Assembly (NCBI GenBank): GCA_016716275.1
Contig: JADJWR010000003.1
Span: 310,001 to 374,000, forward strand
Length of the DNA: 64,000 nucleotides
Direction of reading: 5' to 3'
Source: Burkholderiales bacterium
GTDB taxonomy: Bacteria; Pseudomonadota; Gammaproteobacteria; Burkholderiales; Burkholderiaceae_F
Shown here: positions 1-9,642 of the stretch, in pieces
How the letters are laid out: each line of letters starts with the position of its first letter
Numbering within the stretch: the first letter of the stretch is position 1
Position numbers and translations under genes: made by a program
The notes under the pieces: model-generated
The model's input: only the letters and a program-made list of their open reading frames with translations
The model's database searches: none
What the model was told of the DNA's origin: nothing

Positions 1-1704
1 CGGCGGCTGGCCGGGCGCCGGCTGTTCGGCCGGCCGCTCGCGACCGGCCTCGCCGTCGGGAAACGAAGACGGCACCTCGAACCTGATCGACTCGAGGTCG
101 ACCTTGCCGGCCGCGTCGAGCGAGCCGATGACCAGCTGCGGAAAGGCGATCACGGCGCAGAGCATCAGCAGCTGGATGACGATGAAGGCGATGCTGCCGC
201 GGTAGATCTCGGTGGTCGTCACCGCCCTGATCGTCCGGCCGGTGGGCCGGTCGAGGTAGTCGGACGACGCCGCGACGCTGCGCAGGTAGAACAGCGCGAA
301 GCCGAACGGCGGCGTCAGGAACGACGTCTGCAGGTTCATCGCCAGGATCACGCCGAACCAGATCAGGTCGATGTCCAGCTTGACCGCCACTGGCGCCAGC
401 AGCGGCACCACGATGAAGGCGATCTCGAAGAAGTCGATGAAGAAGCCGAGCACGAACACCAGCAGGTTGACCACCACCAGGAAGCCGAGCTGGCCGCCCG
501 GCAGGTCGTCGAACAGGTGCTCGATCCAGAAGTGACCATCCGCGGCGTTGAAGGTGAAGCTGAAGACGGTGGCGCCGATCAGGATGAACAGCACGAAGCA
601 CGACAGCCGCGTCGTGCTCTCGAGCGCCTGCTTCAGCAGCGGCCAGCTCAGCCGACGCCGCGCGAGCGCCATGATCAGCGCGCCGGCGGCGCCCATCGCG
701 CCGCCCTCGGTCGGCGTGGCCACGCCGAGGAAGATCGTGCCGAGGACTAGGAAGATCAGCACCAGCGGCGGAATCAGCACGAAGGTGACGCGCTCGGCGA
801 GCTTCGACAGCAGGCCGAGCCGCAGCAGGTTGCTGAGCCCCGCGAGCAGCAGCGCGACGAACGCGGCGGCGGTCATCGCCATGACGACGACCTCGTCGGT
901 CGGCGCCGGCCCGCTGCGGCCGAGCAGCGGGTTCATCACCGAGTCATGCAACCGCGCCCAGGCGAGCGCGGCGGCCAGCGCAACGGCGGTCAGCACGAGC
1001 AGCGAGCGATGGCCGCTGGCGCCGTCCGGCTCGCGGTAGACGCGCGCCTCCGGCGGCAGCGCCGGTGCCCAGGCCGGCCGCACGAGCGCGACCAGGACGA
1101 CGAACAGCGCGTAGGCACCGACCAGCAGCAGCGCCGGCTTCATGGCCCCGGCATACATGTCGCCGACCGAGCGGCCGAGCTGGTCGGCGAGCACGATCAG
1201 CACCAGCGACGGTGGGATCGCCTGCGCCAGCGTGCCGGAGGCGGTGATCACGCCGGTGGCGATCGAGCGGTTGTAGCCGTAGCGCAGCATGATCGGCAGC
1301 GAGATCAGGCCCATCGAGATGACCGCTGCGGCGACCACGCCGGTGGTGGCCGCCAGCAGCGCGCCGACGAAGACCACCGCCAGGGCGAGGCCGCCGCGCA
1401 CCGGGCCGAACACCTGGCCGACCGTCTCCAGCAGGTCCTCGGCCATGCCGCTGCGCTCGAGGATGATGCCCATCAGGGTGAAGAACGGGATCGCCAGCAG
1501 GGTGTCGTTCTGCATGATTCCGAACAGGCGCAGCGGCAGCGCCTGGAACAGCGTCGCCGGGAACAGCCCCGCCTCCATGCCGAGGAAGCCGAACGCCAGC
1601 CCGGTGGCGGCCAGCGAGAAAGCGACCGGGAAGCCGGTCAGCAGGAACACCAGCAGGCCGGCGAACAGCAGCGGGACGAAATTCTGCGTGACGAAGGCCA
1701 GCAT
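1..1704 (-). CDS. dctM: TRAP transporter large permease (DctM type), 3' end beyond window
   Basis: This is the large membrane subunit of a tripartite ATP-independent periplasmic transporter, which couples ion flow to uptake of an organic acid delivered by a periplasmic binding protein. The 568 visible codons begin MLAFVTQNFVPLLFAGLLVF and hold about a dozen hydrophobic helices. DctM-family signatures include LAIPFFTLMGIILERSG near the N-terminus and the stretch GVATPTEGGAMGAAGALI. A polar tail rich in E, P and Q begins before the window edge, so this is one of the longer DctM proteins. The ATG lies directly after the dctQ stop (no gap), so the two are certainly co-translated. The binding-protein gene is not in the window and the substrate cannot be predicted. 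Confidence 0.93.
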   Translation of the reverse strand, partial: MLAFVTQNFVPLLFAGLLVFLLTGFPVAFSLAATGLAFGFLGMEAGLFPATLFQALPLRLFGIMQNDTLLAIPFFTLMGIILERSGMAEDLLETVGQVFGPVRGGLALAVVFVGALLAATTGVVAAAVISMGLISLPIMLRYGYNRSIATGVITASGTLAQAIPPSLVLIVLADQLGRSVGDMYAGAMKPALLLVGAYALFVVLVALVRPAWAPALPPEARVYREPDGASGHRSLLVLTAVALAAALAWARLHDSVMNPLLGRSGPAPTDEVVVMAMTAAAFVALLLAGLSNLLRLGLLSKLAERVTFVLIPPLVLIFLVLGTIFLGVATPTEGGAMGAAGALIMALARRRLSWPLLKQALESTTRLSCFVLFILIGATVFSFTFNAADGHFWIEHLFDDLPGGQLGFLVVVNLLVFVLGFFIDFFEIAFIVVPLLAPVAVKLDIDLIWFGVILAMNLQTSFLTPPFGFALFYLRSVAASSDYLDRPTGRTIRAVTTTEIYRGSIAFIVIQLLMLCAVIAFPQLVIGSLDAAGKVDLESIRFEVPSSFPDGEAGRERPAEQPAPGQPP

Positions 1705-2280
1705 CTACCGGCCCTCCTGGCCGGTGGCGATCGCCGAGGGTGGGCCGTGTTCATGGCCGAGCGGGATCGGGTCCGGAATCAGGCCGCGCAGGAAGGCAAT
1801 CCGCTTGATCAGCTCGGACACGGCCTGCGCCAGCAGCAGCGTCATGCCGACCGGCACCAGCAGGTACACCGGCCAGCGGATCAGCCCGCCTGCGTTCTGC
1901 GACATCTCGCTGCTCGCCCAGGCGCGCGCGAACAGCGGCCACGACAAGTCGATCATCAGCACGCAAAGCGGCATCAGGAACACGACGATGCCGACCACGT
2001 CGATGATCGAGCGGGCGCGCGCGCCCAGGCGGCTCGAGATGAAGTCGATGCGGACGTGCGCGTTGCGCAGGAAGGCGTAGCCGGCGCCGAGCAGGAACAC
2101 CGCCGAGAACAGGTACCACTGCAGTTCCAGCCAGGCGTTGGAACTGACGCTGAGCGACTTGCGCACCACCGCGTTGACCGCGCTGACCAGCACCGCCGCC
2201 AGCACCAGCCACATGATCGTCTGGCCGACCAGCGCATTGACACGGTCGATGGCACGAGAGGCCTGCAGCAGCGCCTTCAT
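1705..2280 (-). CDS. dctQ: TRAP transporter small permease (DctQ type)
   Basis: This 191-residue protein is the small membrane subunit of the TRAP transporter and pairs with the abutting DctM. Four hydrophobic segments are visible: around residues 20-40 (IMWLVLAAVLVSAVNAVVRK), 50-65, 90-110 and 135-155. The family pattern is clear in WYLFSAVFLLGAGYAFLRNAHVRID, where the HVRID element is typical. I chose the ATG giving MKALLQASRAIDR, because the longer frame upstream overlaps argH and is not DctQ-like. The gene starts 22 nt after the argH stop on the same strand, so read-through from argH is possible although the functions are unrelated. Confidence 0.92.
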   Translation of the reverse strand: MKALLQASRAIDRVNALVGQTIMWLVLAAVLVSAVNAVVRKSLSVSSNAWLELQWYLFSAVFLLGAGYAFLRNAHVRIDFISSRLGARARSIIDVVGIVVFLMPLCVLMIDLSWPLFARAWASSEMSQNAGGLIRWPVYLLVPVGMTLLLAQAVSELIKRIAFLRGLIPDPIPLGHEHGPPSAIATGQEGR

Positions 2281-2302
2281 CGACGAGGCCCGGTGTCCTG
2301 CT

Positions 2303-3712
2303 TCAGCGGCCCTGCAGCCGCTGTCGCCAGTCGGCCGCCTGCGCGCGCACCTGCTCCGGCGCGGTGCCGCCGCGGTGATTGCGCGCGGCAACCGAGCCGT
2401 CGATCGTCAGCACGGCGAACACGTCCTCGCCGACGGCCGGTACGATCTGCTGCAGTTCGTCCAGCGGCAGCGCCGCCAGGTCGCAGCGGCGGCCGGCGGC
2501 CAGCCGCACTGCCCGGGCCACCGCCTCGTGCGCGTCGCGGAACGGCATGCCCTTCTTCACCAGGTAGTCGGCGAAGTCGGTCGCCGTCGAGAAACCATCC
2601 TCGGCGGCGCGCCGCATCGCCGTGGCGTCGGCCTCGATGCCGGGCACCATCTCGGCAAACGCGCGCAGCGTGTCCAGCACCGTGTCGACGGTGTCGAACA
2701 GCGGCTCCTTGTCCTCCTGGTTGTCCTTGTTGTAGGCGAGCGGCTGGCCCTTCATCAGCGTCAGCAGCGCCACCAGGTGGCCGTTGACGCGGCCTGTCTT
2801 GCCGCGGGCGAGCTCCGGCACGTCGGGGTTCTTCTTCTGCGGCATGATCGACGAACCGGTGGTGAAGCGGTCGGGCAGCCGCACGAAGCCGTAGCGCGGG
2901 CTCATCCACAGCACCAGTTCCTCGGCCAGCCGCGACACATGCGTCATCACGAGCGCCGCGGCGGCAACGAACTCGATGGCGAAGTCGCGGTCGCTCACCG
3001 CGTCGAGCGAGTTCTGGCACACACCCTCGAAGCCGAGCCGGGCGGCGACGAACTCGCGGTCGATCGGAAAGGTGGTGCCGGCCAGCGCCGCCGCTCCCAG
3101 CGGCAGCCGGTTGACGCGGGCTCGCGCGTCGAGCATCCGCTCGCGGTCGCGCTCGAACATCTCGGCGTAGGCGAGCAGGTGGTGGCCGAAGGTCACCGGC
3201 TGCGCCACCTGCAGATGGGTGAAGCCGGGCATCACGGTGGCGGCGTGCTGCGCGGCCTGACCGACCAGCGCGCCCTGCAGCCCGCCCAGCGCGACGACGA
3301 TGGCGTCGATCTCGCCGCGCAGCCACAGCCGCACGTCGGTGGCCACCTGGTCGTTGCGCGAGCGGCCGGTGTGCAGCCGCTTGCCGGCATCGCCGACCAG
3401 TTCGGTCAGCCGCCGCTCGATGTTCAGGTGCACGTCCTCGAGCGCCAGCTGCCAGTCGAACTCGCCGCGCGCGATCTCGCCGCGGACCGCGGCCAGGCCG
3501 CGCTCGATGTCGGTCAGGTCCTGCGCCGACAGCACGCCGACGTGGGCCAGCATCGCCGCGTGCGCCAGCGAGCCTTCGATGTCGGCCATCGCCAGGCGGC
3601 GGTCGAAACCGACGCTCGCCGTGTACCGGAGCACGAAATCGGCCACCGGCTCGCTGAAACGGCCCGACCATCCGCCGTCTTTCCGATCGAGAGAAGAGGA
3701 GTGTGCTGACAT
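2303..3712 (-). CDS. argH: Argininosuccinate lyase
   Basis: Cytosolic last enzyme of arginine biosynthesis, splitting argininosuccinate into arginine and fumarate. At 469 residues it has the normal length. The fumarase/aspartase superfamily signature GSSIMPQKKNP is present, as are TGRSRNDQVATD (substrate-binding loop) and HTHVSR-like active-site context around ALVMTHVSRLAEEL. The ATG gives MSAHSSSLDRKDGGWSGRF, with the conserved WGGRF-like start (here WSGRF). It is divergent from the AlgZ/AlgR-type pair; argH beside this pair is also the order in Pseudomonas, which supports the orthology of all three. No arginine-responsive operator is recognisable in the 157-bp intergenic region. Confidence 0.97.
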   Translation of the reverse strand: MSAHSSSLDRKDGGWSGRFSEPVADFVLRYTASVGFDRRLAMADIEGSLAHAAMLAHVGVLSAQDLTDIERGLAAVRGEIARGEFDWQLALEDVHLNIERRLTELVGDAGKRLHTGRSRNDQVATDVRLWLRGEIDAIVVALGGLQGALVGQAAQHAATVMPGFTHLQVAQPVTFGHHLLAYAEMFERDRERMLDARARVNRLPLGAAALAGTTFPIDREFVAARLGFEGVCQNSLDAVSDRDFAIEFVAAAALVMTHVSRLAEELVLWMSPRYGFVRLPDRFTTGSSIMPQKKNPDVPELARGKTGRVNGHLVALLTLMKGQPLAYNKDNQEDKEPLFDTVDTVLDTLRAFAEMVPGIEADATAMRRAAEDGFSTATDFADYLVKKGMPFRDAHEAVARAVRLAAGRRCDLAALPLDELQQIVPAVGEDVFAVLTIDGSVAARNHRGGTAPEQVRAQAADWRQRLQGR

Positions 3713-3869
3713 AATCCGCGGCGCTGACGTTCGAGGTGGCGCGGCGTGCCGCTGCTCCGGGCTTCAGCCGGGGAGATAGCAACTTGCGGGCTGCATCACG
3801 CCAGCGGCAGTGTAAGAGCATGTCGGGCCGGTCACGCGGCGTCGCGTCGCCGGTCGGGCGGCGCCGCCG

Positions 3870-4931
3870 ATGACGGTCAAGGATGCCATCGGCCAGCCGG
3901 CCGCCGCCAGCCGCGCCGAAGCGGCGGCGCCGACGCCGCAGCGGGTGATTCCGGACGGCTGCAACATCGGCGTGGTGCTGCGGGTGGCGCTCGGTGTGAA
4001 CGCCGTCGTTGCGCTGGCGGTGCTGCTCGGCCACGCGCAGTGGGGGCCGGCGTGGGTGCGCTTTGTCGAGCTGTCGGCGGTGCTCGAGCCGGCGCTGCTG
4101 ATGACGCTGCTTGCCTGGTGCGCGCTGCGCCGCTTCCTGCCGCAGCTGCCGCTTGTCTGGCAGCGGCTGCTCGGCTGGGCGACGCCGGCGGTCTGCATGG
4201 CGGCGATCCTGCTGATCGTCGGTCCGCTCGGCCCCGACCTGTCGAACAGTCCGCGCTGGGCGGCACTGCTCGTCGCGCTGGCCTTCGGCGTGGCGATCCA
4301 GCACTACTTCGAGCTGCGCGCGCGCGCCTTCTCGCCGGCGGTCACCGAGGCCCGCTTCCAGGCGCTGCAGTCGCGCATCCGGCCGCACTTCTTCTTCAAC
4401 AGCCTGAATGCGGTGATCGCCGTGGTGCGCTCCGATCCGCCGCGGGCCGAGCGGATGCTCGAGGCGGTGGCCGAGCTGTTCCGCGCGGTGATGGGTGACG
4501 TGCGCAAGCTGGTGCCCCTGGAGCAGGAGCTCGACCTGTGCCGCCGCTACGTCGAGATCGAGCAGACGCGGCTCGGCGAGCGCCTGCAGGTCGAGTGGGA
4601 CGTCGGCGCCGTGCACCCGCGGGCGCGGGTGCCGCAGCTGCTGCTGCAGCCGGTGATCGAGAACGCGGTGCGCTACGGCGCCGAGCGGCTGGCCGGCGAC
4701 TGCCGGATCGTCGTGCGCGTGCGCCAGCTCGGCTTCCGGCTGGAGATCTTCGTCAGCAACCCGGTGGCCAAGGATCCGCTGCAGCGCGAAGGCAACCAGA
4801 TCGGTCTGGCCAACATCCGCGGTCGCCTGGCTTTGATCTACGATCTGGAGGCAGAACTGACGACGCGCGTGCGGCACGACCGCTTCGAGCTGACCATGAG
4901 CCTCCCTGTGGAGAAGCGAGCCAACGGATGA
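3870..4931 (+). CDS. algZ: Sensor histidine kinase, LytS/AlgZ family
   Basis: Inner-membrane histidine kinase of 353 residues. The N-terminal third has four hydrophobic segments (about residues 28-55, 63-85, 95-115 and 125-145). A His_kinase domain follows with FQALQSRIRPHFFFNSLNAV, where H173 is the likely phosphoacceptor, and an ATPase domain with the N-box LLLQPVIENAVRYGAE and a G-box around IGLANIRGRL. It lacks a conventional HisKA dimerisation domain, as expected for this family. The stop overlaps the start of the next gene by ATGA, so kinase and regulator are translationally coupled. Position beside argH matches algZ (fimS)-algR in Pseudomonas. The signal sensed and the targets here are unknown. 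Confidence 0.9.
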   Translation: MTVKDAIGQPAAASRAEAAAPTPQRVIPDGCNIGVVLRVALGVNAVVALAVLLGHAQWGPAWVRFVELSAVLEPALLMTLLAWCALRRFLPQLPLVWQRLLGWATPAVCMAAILLIVGPLGPDLSNSPRWAALLVALAFGVAIQHYFELRARAFSPAVTEARFQALQSRIRPHFFFNSLNAVIAVVRSDPPRAERMLEAVAELFRAVMGDVRKLVPLEQELDLCRRYVEIEQTRLGERLQVEWDVGAVHPRARVPQLLLQPVIENAVRYGAERLAGDCRIVVRVRQLGFRLEIFVSNPVAKDPLQREGNQIGLANIRGRLALIYDLEAELTTRVRHDRFELTMSLPVEKRANG

Positions 4932-5704
4932 CAACCAAGATCCTGATCGTCGACGACGAGCCGCCGGCGCGGCTGCGCATGCAGCAGCTGCTGGCGGAAA
5001 TCGGCACGCAGTTCCCGACCCAGGTGGTCGGCGCGGTCGACAACGGCCGCGCCGCCCTTGAGGCGGTCGACCGCGACTCGCCGGAGATCGTGCTGCTCGA
5101 CATCTCGATGCCCGGCATGAACGGCCTCGAGGTCGCCCGCCACCTGGCGCTGCGCGAGAACCCGCCGGCGGTGATCTTCGTCACGGCGCACGACGAGCAC
5201 GCGCTCGAGGCCTTCGAGGTGCGCGCCCTCGACTACCTGATGAAGCCGGTGCGCGCCGACCGTCTCGCCGCCTCGCTGGCGCGCGCCAGGCGGCTGGCGC
5301 AGAACGAGCCGCGGCTGGAGGAAGTGGCGCGCGCGCTCGGCAGCCAGCGCACCCACCTGACGATTTCCGAACGCGGCCGGATGTCGCTGGTGCCGGTCGA
5401 GGAGATCGTCTTCCTGCGTGCCGAACTGAAGTACGTCACCATCCGCACGCCGCAGCGCGAGCACCTGACCGAGGAATCGCTGACTTCGCTGGAAGAGGAA
5501 TTCGGCCCGCGCTTCGTGCGCATCCACCGCAACACGCTGGTGGCGCGCAAGTCGATCCGCGGGTTCGAACGTGTCCGCGGCCAGGCCAGCGGCGAAGGCG
5601 AGGGCGGCGAGGGGCACTGGGAAGTGCTGCTGAAGGACCTGGCCGACCGCCTGCCCATCTCGCGGCGACAGTGGCCGGTGGTCAAGCAGACCGCGCTTTC
5701 GTGA
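4928..5704 (+). CDS. algR: LytTR-family response regulator, AlgR-like
   Basis: DNA-binding response regulator of 258 residues. The receiver domain (about residues 4-120) has the acidic pocket VDDEPPAR, phosphoacceptor D58 in VLLDISMPGMNG and the conserved K in DYLMKPVR. The C-terminal half is a LytTR DNA-binding domain, with the characteristic EEIVFLRAELKYVTI and the FVRIHRNTLVARK element. The ATG overlaps the kinase stop (ATGA). A short Gly/Glu-rich insertion (ASGEGEGGEG) sits in the LytTR domain before its last strands. In Pseudomonas AlgR controls surface and motility genes; whether that applies here is not visible. hemC, which follows algR there, is replaced here by an opposing SMP-30 gene. 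Confidence 0.92.
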   Translation: MTTKILIVDDEPPARLRMQQLLAEIGTQFPTQVVGAVDNGRAALEAVDRDSPEIVLLDISMPGMNGLEVARHLALRENPPAVIFVTAHDEHALEAFEVRALDYLMKPVRADRLAASLARARRLAQNEPRLEEVARALGSQRTHLTISERGRMSLVPVEEIVFLRAELKYVTIRTPQREHLTEESLTSLEEEFGPRFVRIHRNTLVARKSIRGFERVRGQASGEGEGGEGHWEVLLKDLADRLPISRRQWPVVKQTALS

Positions 5705-5718
5705 CCGGCGCCGGCCGG

Positions 5719-6666
5719 TCAGCGGTCGGCGAAGCGCTGAACGGCAACGCCCGCGACGGCTAGCCGCAGCATCAGCAGCCGGCCGGCGGCCGGATGCCGC
5801 GCCCGCGTGGCCGCATCGAGGCCGTGGCTGGCGGCGGTGACGAACAGCGTCTGCATGTCCGGCCCGCCGAAGCAGGGCATCGTCGGTCTCGGCTCCGGCA
5901 GTTCGATCCGCTGCAGCCGCTGGCCTTCGCAGTCGAAGCGGTTCAGGCAGCCGGCGCTGATGCCGGCGCTCCAGTAGCCGCCCGCCGTGTCGCAGGCGCC
6001 GCCGTCGGGGCGGCCGAGCTTCTCGGTCAGCGTGGCGATCGTCGTCCGGCTGCCGACCATGCCGGTGGCCGGGTCGAAGTCCCAGCGATCGATGGTCGGC
6101 CCGCGCGAGTCGGCATGGAACATCGCGCGACCGTCGGCCGACCACGCCAGCCCGTTCGACACGCGGTAGCCGGTGCTGATCCTGCGGCAGCGGCCGTCGG
6201 CGCTGATCCGGTACAGGCTGCCGACCGGTGCCCGTTCCGGCGTTTCCTCGACCGAGCCGACCCAGAAGGCGCCGTCCGGACCGACCTTGCCGTCGTTCAG
6301 TCGGTGGTCGGGACGGTCGGGCTCCGGCCTGACCAGCAACTCCAGTGCCCGGGTGGCCGGCGTGAAGAAGTAGACGCCGTCGGCCAGCGCCAGCAGCAGG
6401 CGGCCGGAGCGGGCAAGGCCGATCGCGCAGACCTTCTGTTCGACCTCGTAGCGGCGGTAGGTGCCCGGCAGCAGCGACGCGTTCTCGCTGGCGTCGAAAT
6501 CGAGCGAGTGCAGCGACCGGTCCTCGATGTCGGCCCACCACAGTCGGCCAGCCTGGGCGTCCCAGGTTGGCGCCTCGGCCAGCCGGAACGGCCCGAGCGG
6601 CGTGCCGCCGGCGTCGGCCAGCGGCACCGGCGGCTGCAGGATCTCGACGGGCGTCGGCGGACTCAT
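5719..6666 (-). CDS. SMP-30/gluconolactonase family protein
   Basis: A 315-residue six-bladed beta-propeller of the SMP-30/LRE family, which hydrolyses sugar lactones with a bound divalent metal. Family landmarks appear in order: EAPTWDAQAGRLWWADI (metal-binding Glu near the start), RLNDGKVGPDGAFWVGS, YRVSNGLAWSADGRAMF (metal-binding Asn), GRPDGGACDTAGGYWSA (metal-binding Asp) and FGGPDMQTLFVT. The protein has no signal peptide, so it is probably cytosolic. The gene is downstream of ppc on the same strand with a 130-bp gap and converges on algR with only 14 bp between stops. The substrate (gluconolactone, arabinonolactone or other) cannot be assigned, as no sugar pathway genes adjoin it. Confidence 0.88.
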   Translation of the reverse strand: MSPPTPVEILQPPVPLADAGGTPLGPFRLAEAPTWDAQAGRLWWADIEDRSLHSLDFDASENASLLPGTYRRYEVEQKVCAIGLARSGRLLLALADGVYFFTPATRALELLVRPEPDRPDHRLNDGKVGPDGAFWVGSVEETPERAPVGSLYRISADGRCRRISTGYRVSNGLAWSADGRAMFHADSRGPTIDRWDFDPATGMVGSRTTIATLTEKLGRPDGGACDTAGGYWSAGISAGCLNRFDCEGQRLQRIELPEPRPTMPCFGGPDMQTLFVTAASHGLDAATRARHPAAGRLLMLRLAVAGVAVQRFADR

Positions 6667-6796
6667 GCGTGTCTCTCGCTGCCCGCCTGGCCGATGCCGG
6701 CGCGGCGGTGCAGCGAAGGCAACATTACTCCGCTGCGATTCGCGATGAGGCGTGGGATTTCACATCGTGGCCCCGGCCGCGGGAGCGGCCCGACGA

Positions 6797-9559
6797 TCAG
6801 CCGGTGTTGCGCAGGCCAGCCGAGATGCCGTTGATGGTCAGGTGAATGCCGCGCTTGCCGCGCGCGTCGATCCGGCCGCGGCGGTGCCGCCTGATCAGCT
6901 CGACCTGCAAATGGTTCAGCGGGTCGAGGTAGGGCAGGCGCTGGCGGATCCGCAGCGCCAGTTCCGGGTTCGATTCGAGCAGGTTGCGCTGGCGGCTGAT
7001 CGCCAGCCAGTGGCCGACGGTCAGCCGCCATTCGCGCTCGATCGCACTGAAGATTGCCGCGCCGCGCCGGCGGTCGGCGGCCAGTTGTGCATAGCGGTGG
7101 GCGATCGCCAGGTCGGTCTTGGCCAGCACCATCTCCATGTTGGAGGTGAGATCGCGGAAGAACGGCCACTCGGCAAGCATCCGGCGTAGCAGCCGCGCCC
7201 GCGCGCGCCGCCCGGCTGCCGTGCCCGCCGATTCGAGGAATCCCTCGATCCCGCTGCCGAAGCCGAACCAGCCGGGCAGCAGTACGCGGCACTGGCCCCA
7301 CGAGAAGACCCACGGGATCGCCCGCAGGTCCTCGATGCGTCCGGTGTCGCGGCGCGCCGACGGCCGGCTGCCGATGTTCAGCTCGCTGATCTCGTTGATC
7401 GGCGTGGCGCTGAAGAAGAACCCGGCGAAGCCCTCGGTTTCGTAGACCAGGCCGCGGTAGGCGCGGTGCGCGTGGCCGGCGATTTCCTCGAGCGCCTCCT
7501 CGAAGGTGCGATCGACCGGCGGTGCCGCGGCGTCGAGCAGGCTCGCCTGCAGCACGGCCGAAACGAGCAGTTCGAGGTGGCGTTGGCCGATCCTCGGATC
7601 GGCGTACTTGGCATGGATGATCTCGCCCTGTTCGGTCAGCCGGATCGCCCCGCCGACCGTGCCGGGCGGCTGGGCGACGATCGCCTCGAAGCTGGGGCCG
7701 CCGCCGCGGCCGACGGTGCCGCCGCGGCCGTGGAACAGCCGCAGCCGCACGCCGTGCGCCTCGAACAGCCGGTGCAGCGTTCGCGTCGCCTTGTACAGGG
7801 CCCAGCTCGAGGCGAGGAAGCCGCCGTCCTTGTTGCTGTCCGAGTAGCCGAGCATCACCTCCTGGATCGGCCGGCCGCCCGCCGCCGGCACGAGCAGGTG
7901 GCGCAGGCCCGGGTGCTCGAGCAGTTCGCCCATCACCTGCGGGGCGCGCTGCAGGTCGTCGATCGTCTCGAACAGCGGCACGACCATCAGCTCGCAGCAG
8001 CGAAGCTCGGTGCCGGTGAGCAGGCCGCACTCCTTCTGCAGCAGCGCCACTTCGAGCAGGTCGGACAGCTGCTCGGTGTGCGACACGATGTGCTTGTCGA
8101 TCGCGCGGCTGCCGAAGCGGCGGCGCAGCTCGCGCGCCGCATCGAACACCGCCAGCTCGATCCGCGTGCGCTCGCTGTAGGCGAGGTGAGCCGACACCAG
8201 CGGCCGGGTGTGCGCCAGTTCGCGCGACAGCAGGCGAGTGCGCTGCGCTTCGTCGAGCCGGTGGTAATCGGGCGTCACCTCGGCCGCGGCAAGCAGCTCG
8301 GCGACCACCGACTCGAGGACGTCGGAACTCTGCCGCAGGTCGAGGGTGGCGCCGTGAAACCCGAAGACTTCCACGGCGCGCGTCAGCGGCGCCAGTCGCG
8401 GTCGAGCCAGCGCCGCGGCGCCGTGGCCGGCCAGCGACGCGGCGATGACCTGCAGGTCGGCCGCCAGTTCATCGGCCTGGCCGTACGGCGCGGCCTCGCC
8501 GAGCGCCGGCCGCACGCGCAGGTCGAGGCCGAGGGCGTCCGCGGTGGCAAGCAGCCGGGAATAGATCCCGGTGAGTGCGCGTCGGTACGGTTCGTCGGCG
8601 CGGTGCGGCGAGCTGTCGGGACTGCGCTCGGCAAGCCGCGCCAGCGCCGGGTCGGGCGGCGACAGCAGCGCCGACAGCGGCAGCTCGGCGCCGAGCGCGT
8701 GGACCTGCTGGGCGTAGTGCTCGAGCGCCACCTGCGCCTGCGCCGCCAGCGCGCGCCGCATCGTCGCGGCGGTGACCTGCGGATGGCCGTCGCGGTCGCC
8801 GCCGATCCACGATCCCAGGCGCAGGAACGGGGCAAGCCGCGGAGCGTCGAAGCGCGCCTGCAGCTCCTCGTAGACCGCCGGCAGCTGCGGCAGGAAGGTC
8901 GACCGCCAGTAGGCCAGCGCATTGTCGATCTCGTCGAACACGGTGAGCCTGGCGGTGCGCAGCATCCGCGTCAGCCAGAGCGTCGCCACCTGCCCGGCGA
9001 GCTGCTCCTCGGCTGCGGCGACGGCACTGCGGTCGTCGGCGGCCGCTGCCTGTTCGCGCCGGTCGAGGGTGGCGGCAATTGCCCGCTCGGTATCGAGAAT
9101 GCTCTTGCGCTGCACTTCCGTCGGATGCGCGGTGAGCACCGGCATCACGTCGGCGTGGGCGAGCAGCTGGCGCACCCGCGCCGGCGGCGTGCCCTGGGCG
9201 GCGAGCCGCTGCGCGGCGTCGGCGATGCTGCCGCGCGCAGCCTCGCCACGCCGCCCGAGCAGTCGAAGATGGCGGATCTGCGCCAGGTCCTCGGCGATGT
9301 TGGCAAGCAGCGAGAAGTAGCTGAACGCCCGCACGACGCTCATCGTGGCATCGGGCGGGAGTCGCTTCAGCAGGCGGTCGAGCCGGCTGGCGTCATCCGC
9401 TCCGCCATGGCGGCGGAAGCGGGTCGCGGTCTGCCGGATCTCCTCGACCGCCGCGTACAGCGGCTCGCCCTCGAAGTGGCGCAGCGTCTGGCCGAGGAGG
9501 CGGCCGAGCAGCCGGATATCGTCGCGCAGCGCGCTGTCGTCGGTGATCGCTCGGCGCAT
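6797..9559 (-). CDS. ppc: Phosphoenolpyruvate carboxylase
   Basis: Cytosolic anaplerotic enzyme making oxaloacetate from PEP and bicarbonate. Family signatures are complete: VLTAHPTEVQRKSI (catalytic His), GYSDSNKDGG, HGRGGTVGRGGGPSFEAI, AIPWVFSWGQCRVLLPGWFG, and the C-terminal LTINGISAGLRNTG that holds the allosteric end of the protein. I start the gene at the ATG giving MRRAITDDSALRDDIRLLG (920 residues), because this aligns with the usual N-terminus. The open frame continues upstream only to a TTG overlapping the xdhC-like gene, through an Ala/Pro-rich stretch unlike PEPC. It lies 83 nt downstream of that gene on the same strand; there is no obvious functional link. Confidence 0.96.
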   Translation of the reverse strand: MRRAITDDSALRDDIRLLGRLLGQTLRHFEGEPLYAAVEEIRQTATRFRRHGGADDASRLDRLLKRLPPDATMSVVRAFSYFSLLANIAEDLAQIRHLRLLGRRGEAARGSIADAAQRLAAQGTPPARVRQLLAHADVMPVLTAHPTEVQRKSILDTERAIAATLDRREQAAAADDRSAVAAAEEQLAGQVATLWLTRMLRTARLTVFDEIDNALAYWRSTFLPQLPAVYEELQARFDAPRLAPFLRLGSWIGGDRDGHPQVTAATMRRALAAQAQVALEHYAQQVHALGAELPLSALLSPPDPALARLAERSPDSSPHRADEPYRRALTGIYSRLLATADALGLDLRVRPALGEAAPYGQADELAADLQVIAASLAGHGAAALARPRLAPLTRAVEVFGFHGATLDLRQSSDVLESVVAELLAAAEVTPDYHRLDEAQRTRLLSRELAHTRPLVSAHLAYSERTRIELAVFDAARELRRRFGSRAIDKHIVSHTEQLSDLLEVALLQKECGLLTGTELRCCELMVVPLFETIDDLQRAPQVMGELLEHPGLRHLLVPAAGGRPIQEVMLGYSDSNKDGGFLASSWALYKATRTLHRLFEAHGVRLRLFHGRGGTVGRGGGPSFEAIVAQPPGTVGGAIRLTEQGEIIHAKYADPRIGQRHLELLVSAVLQASLLDAAAPPVDRTFEEALEEIAGHAHRAYRGLVYETEGFAGFFFSATPINEISELNIGSRPSARRDTGRIEDLRAIPWVFSWGQCRVLLPGWFGFGSGIEGFLESAGTAAGRRARARLLRRMLAEWPFFRDLTSNMEMVLAKTDLAIAHRYAQLAADRRRGAAIFSAIEREWRLTVGHWLAISRQRNLLESNPELALRIRQRLPYLDPLNHLQVELIRRHRRGRIDARGKRGIHLTINGISAGLRNTG

Positions 9560-9642
9560 CGGTCGGGCAGCGCCTGCAGCGGGCGCGGTCGAATCGGCCG
9601 CCGCAGAATCGCCCGTCGCGCCGGCCCGCGCAACCGGCTGTT

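Noticed and set aside
946..2787. Long plus-strand frame across dctM, dctQ and argH
   Set aside because: Low-complexity Arg/Gln/His-rich translation; it is a shadow of three well-supported minus-strand genes.
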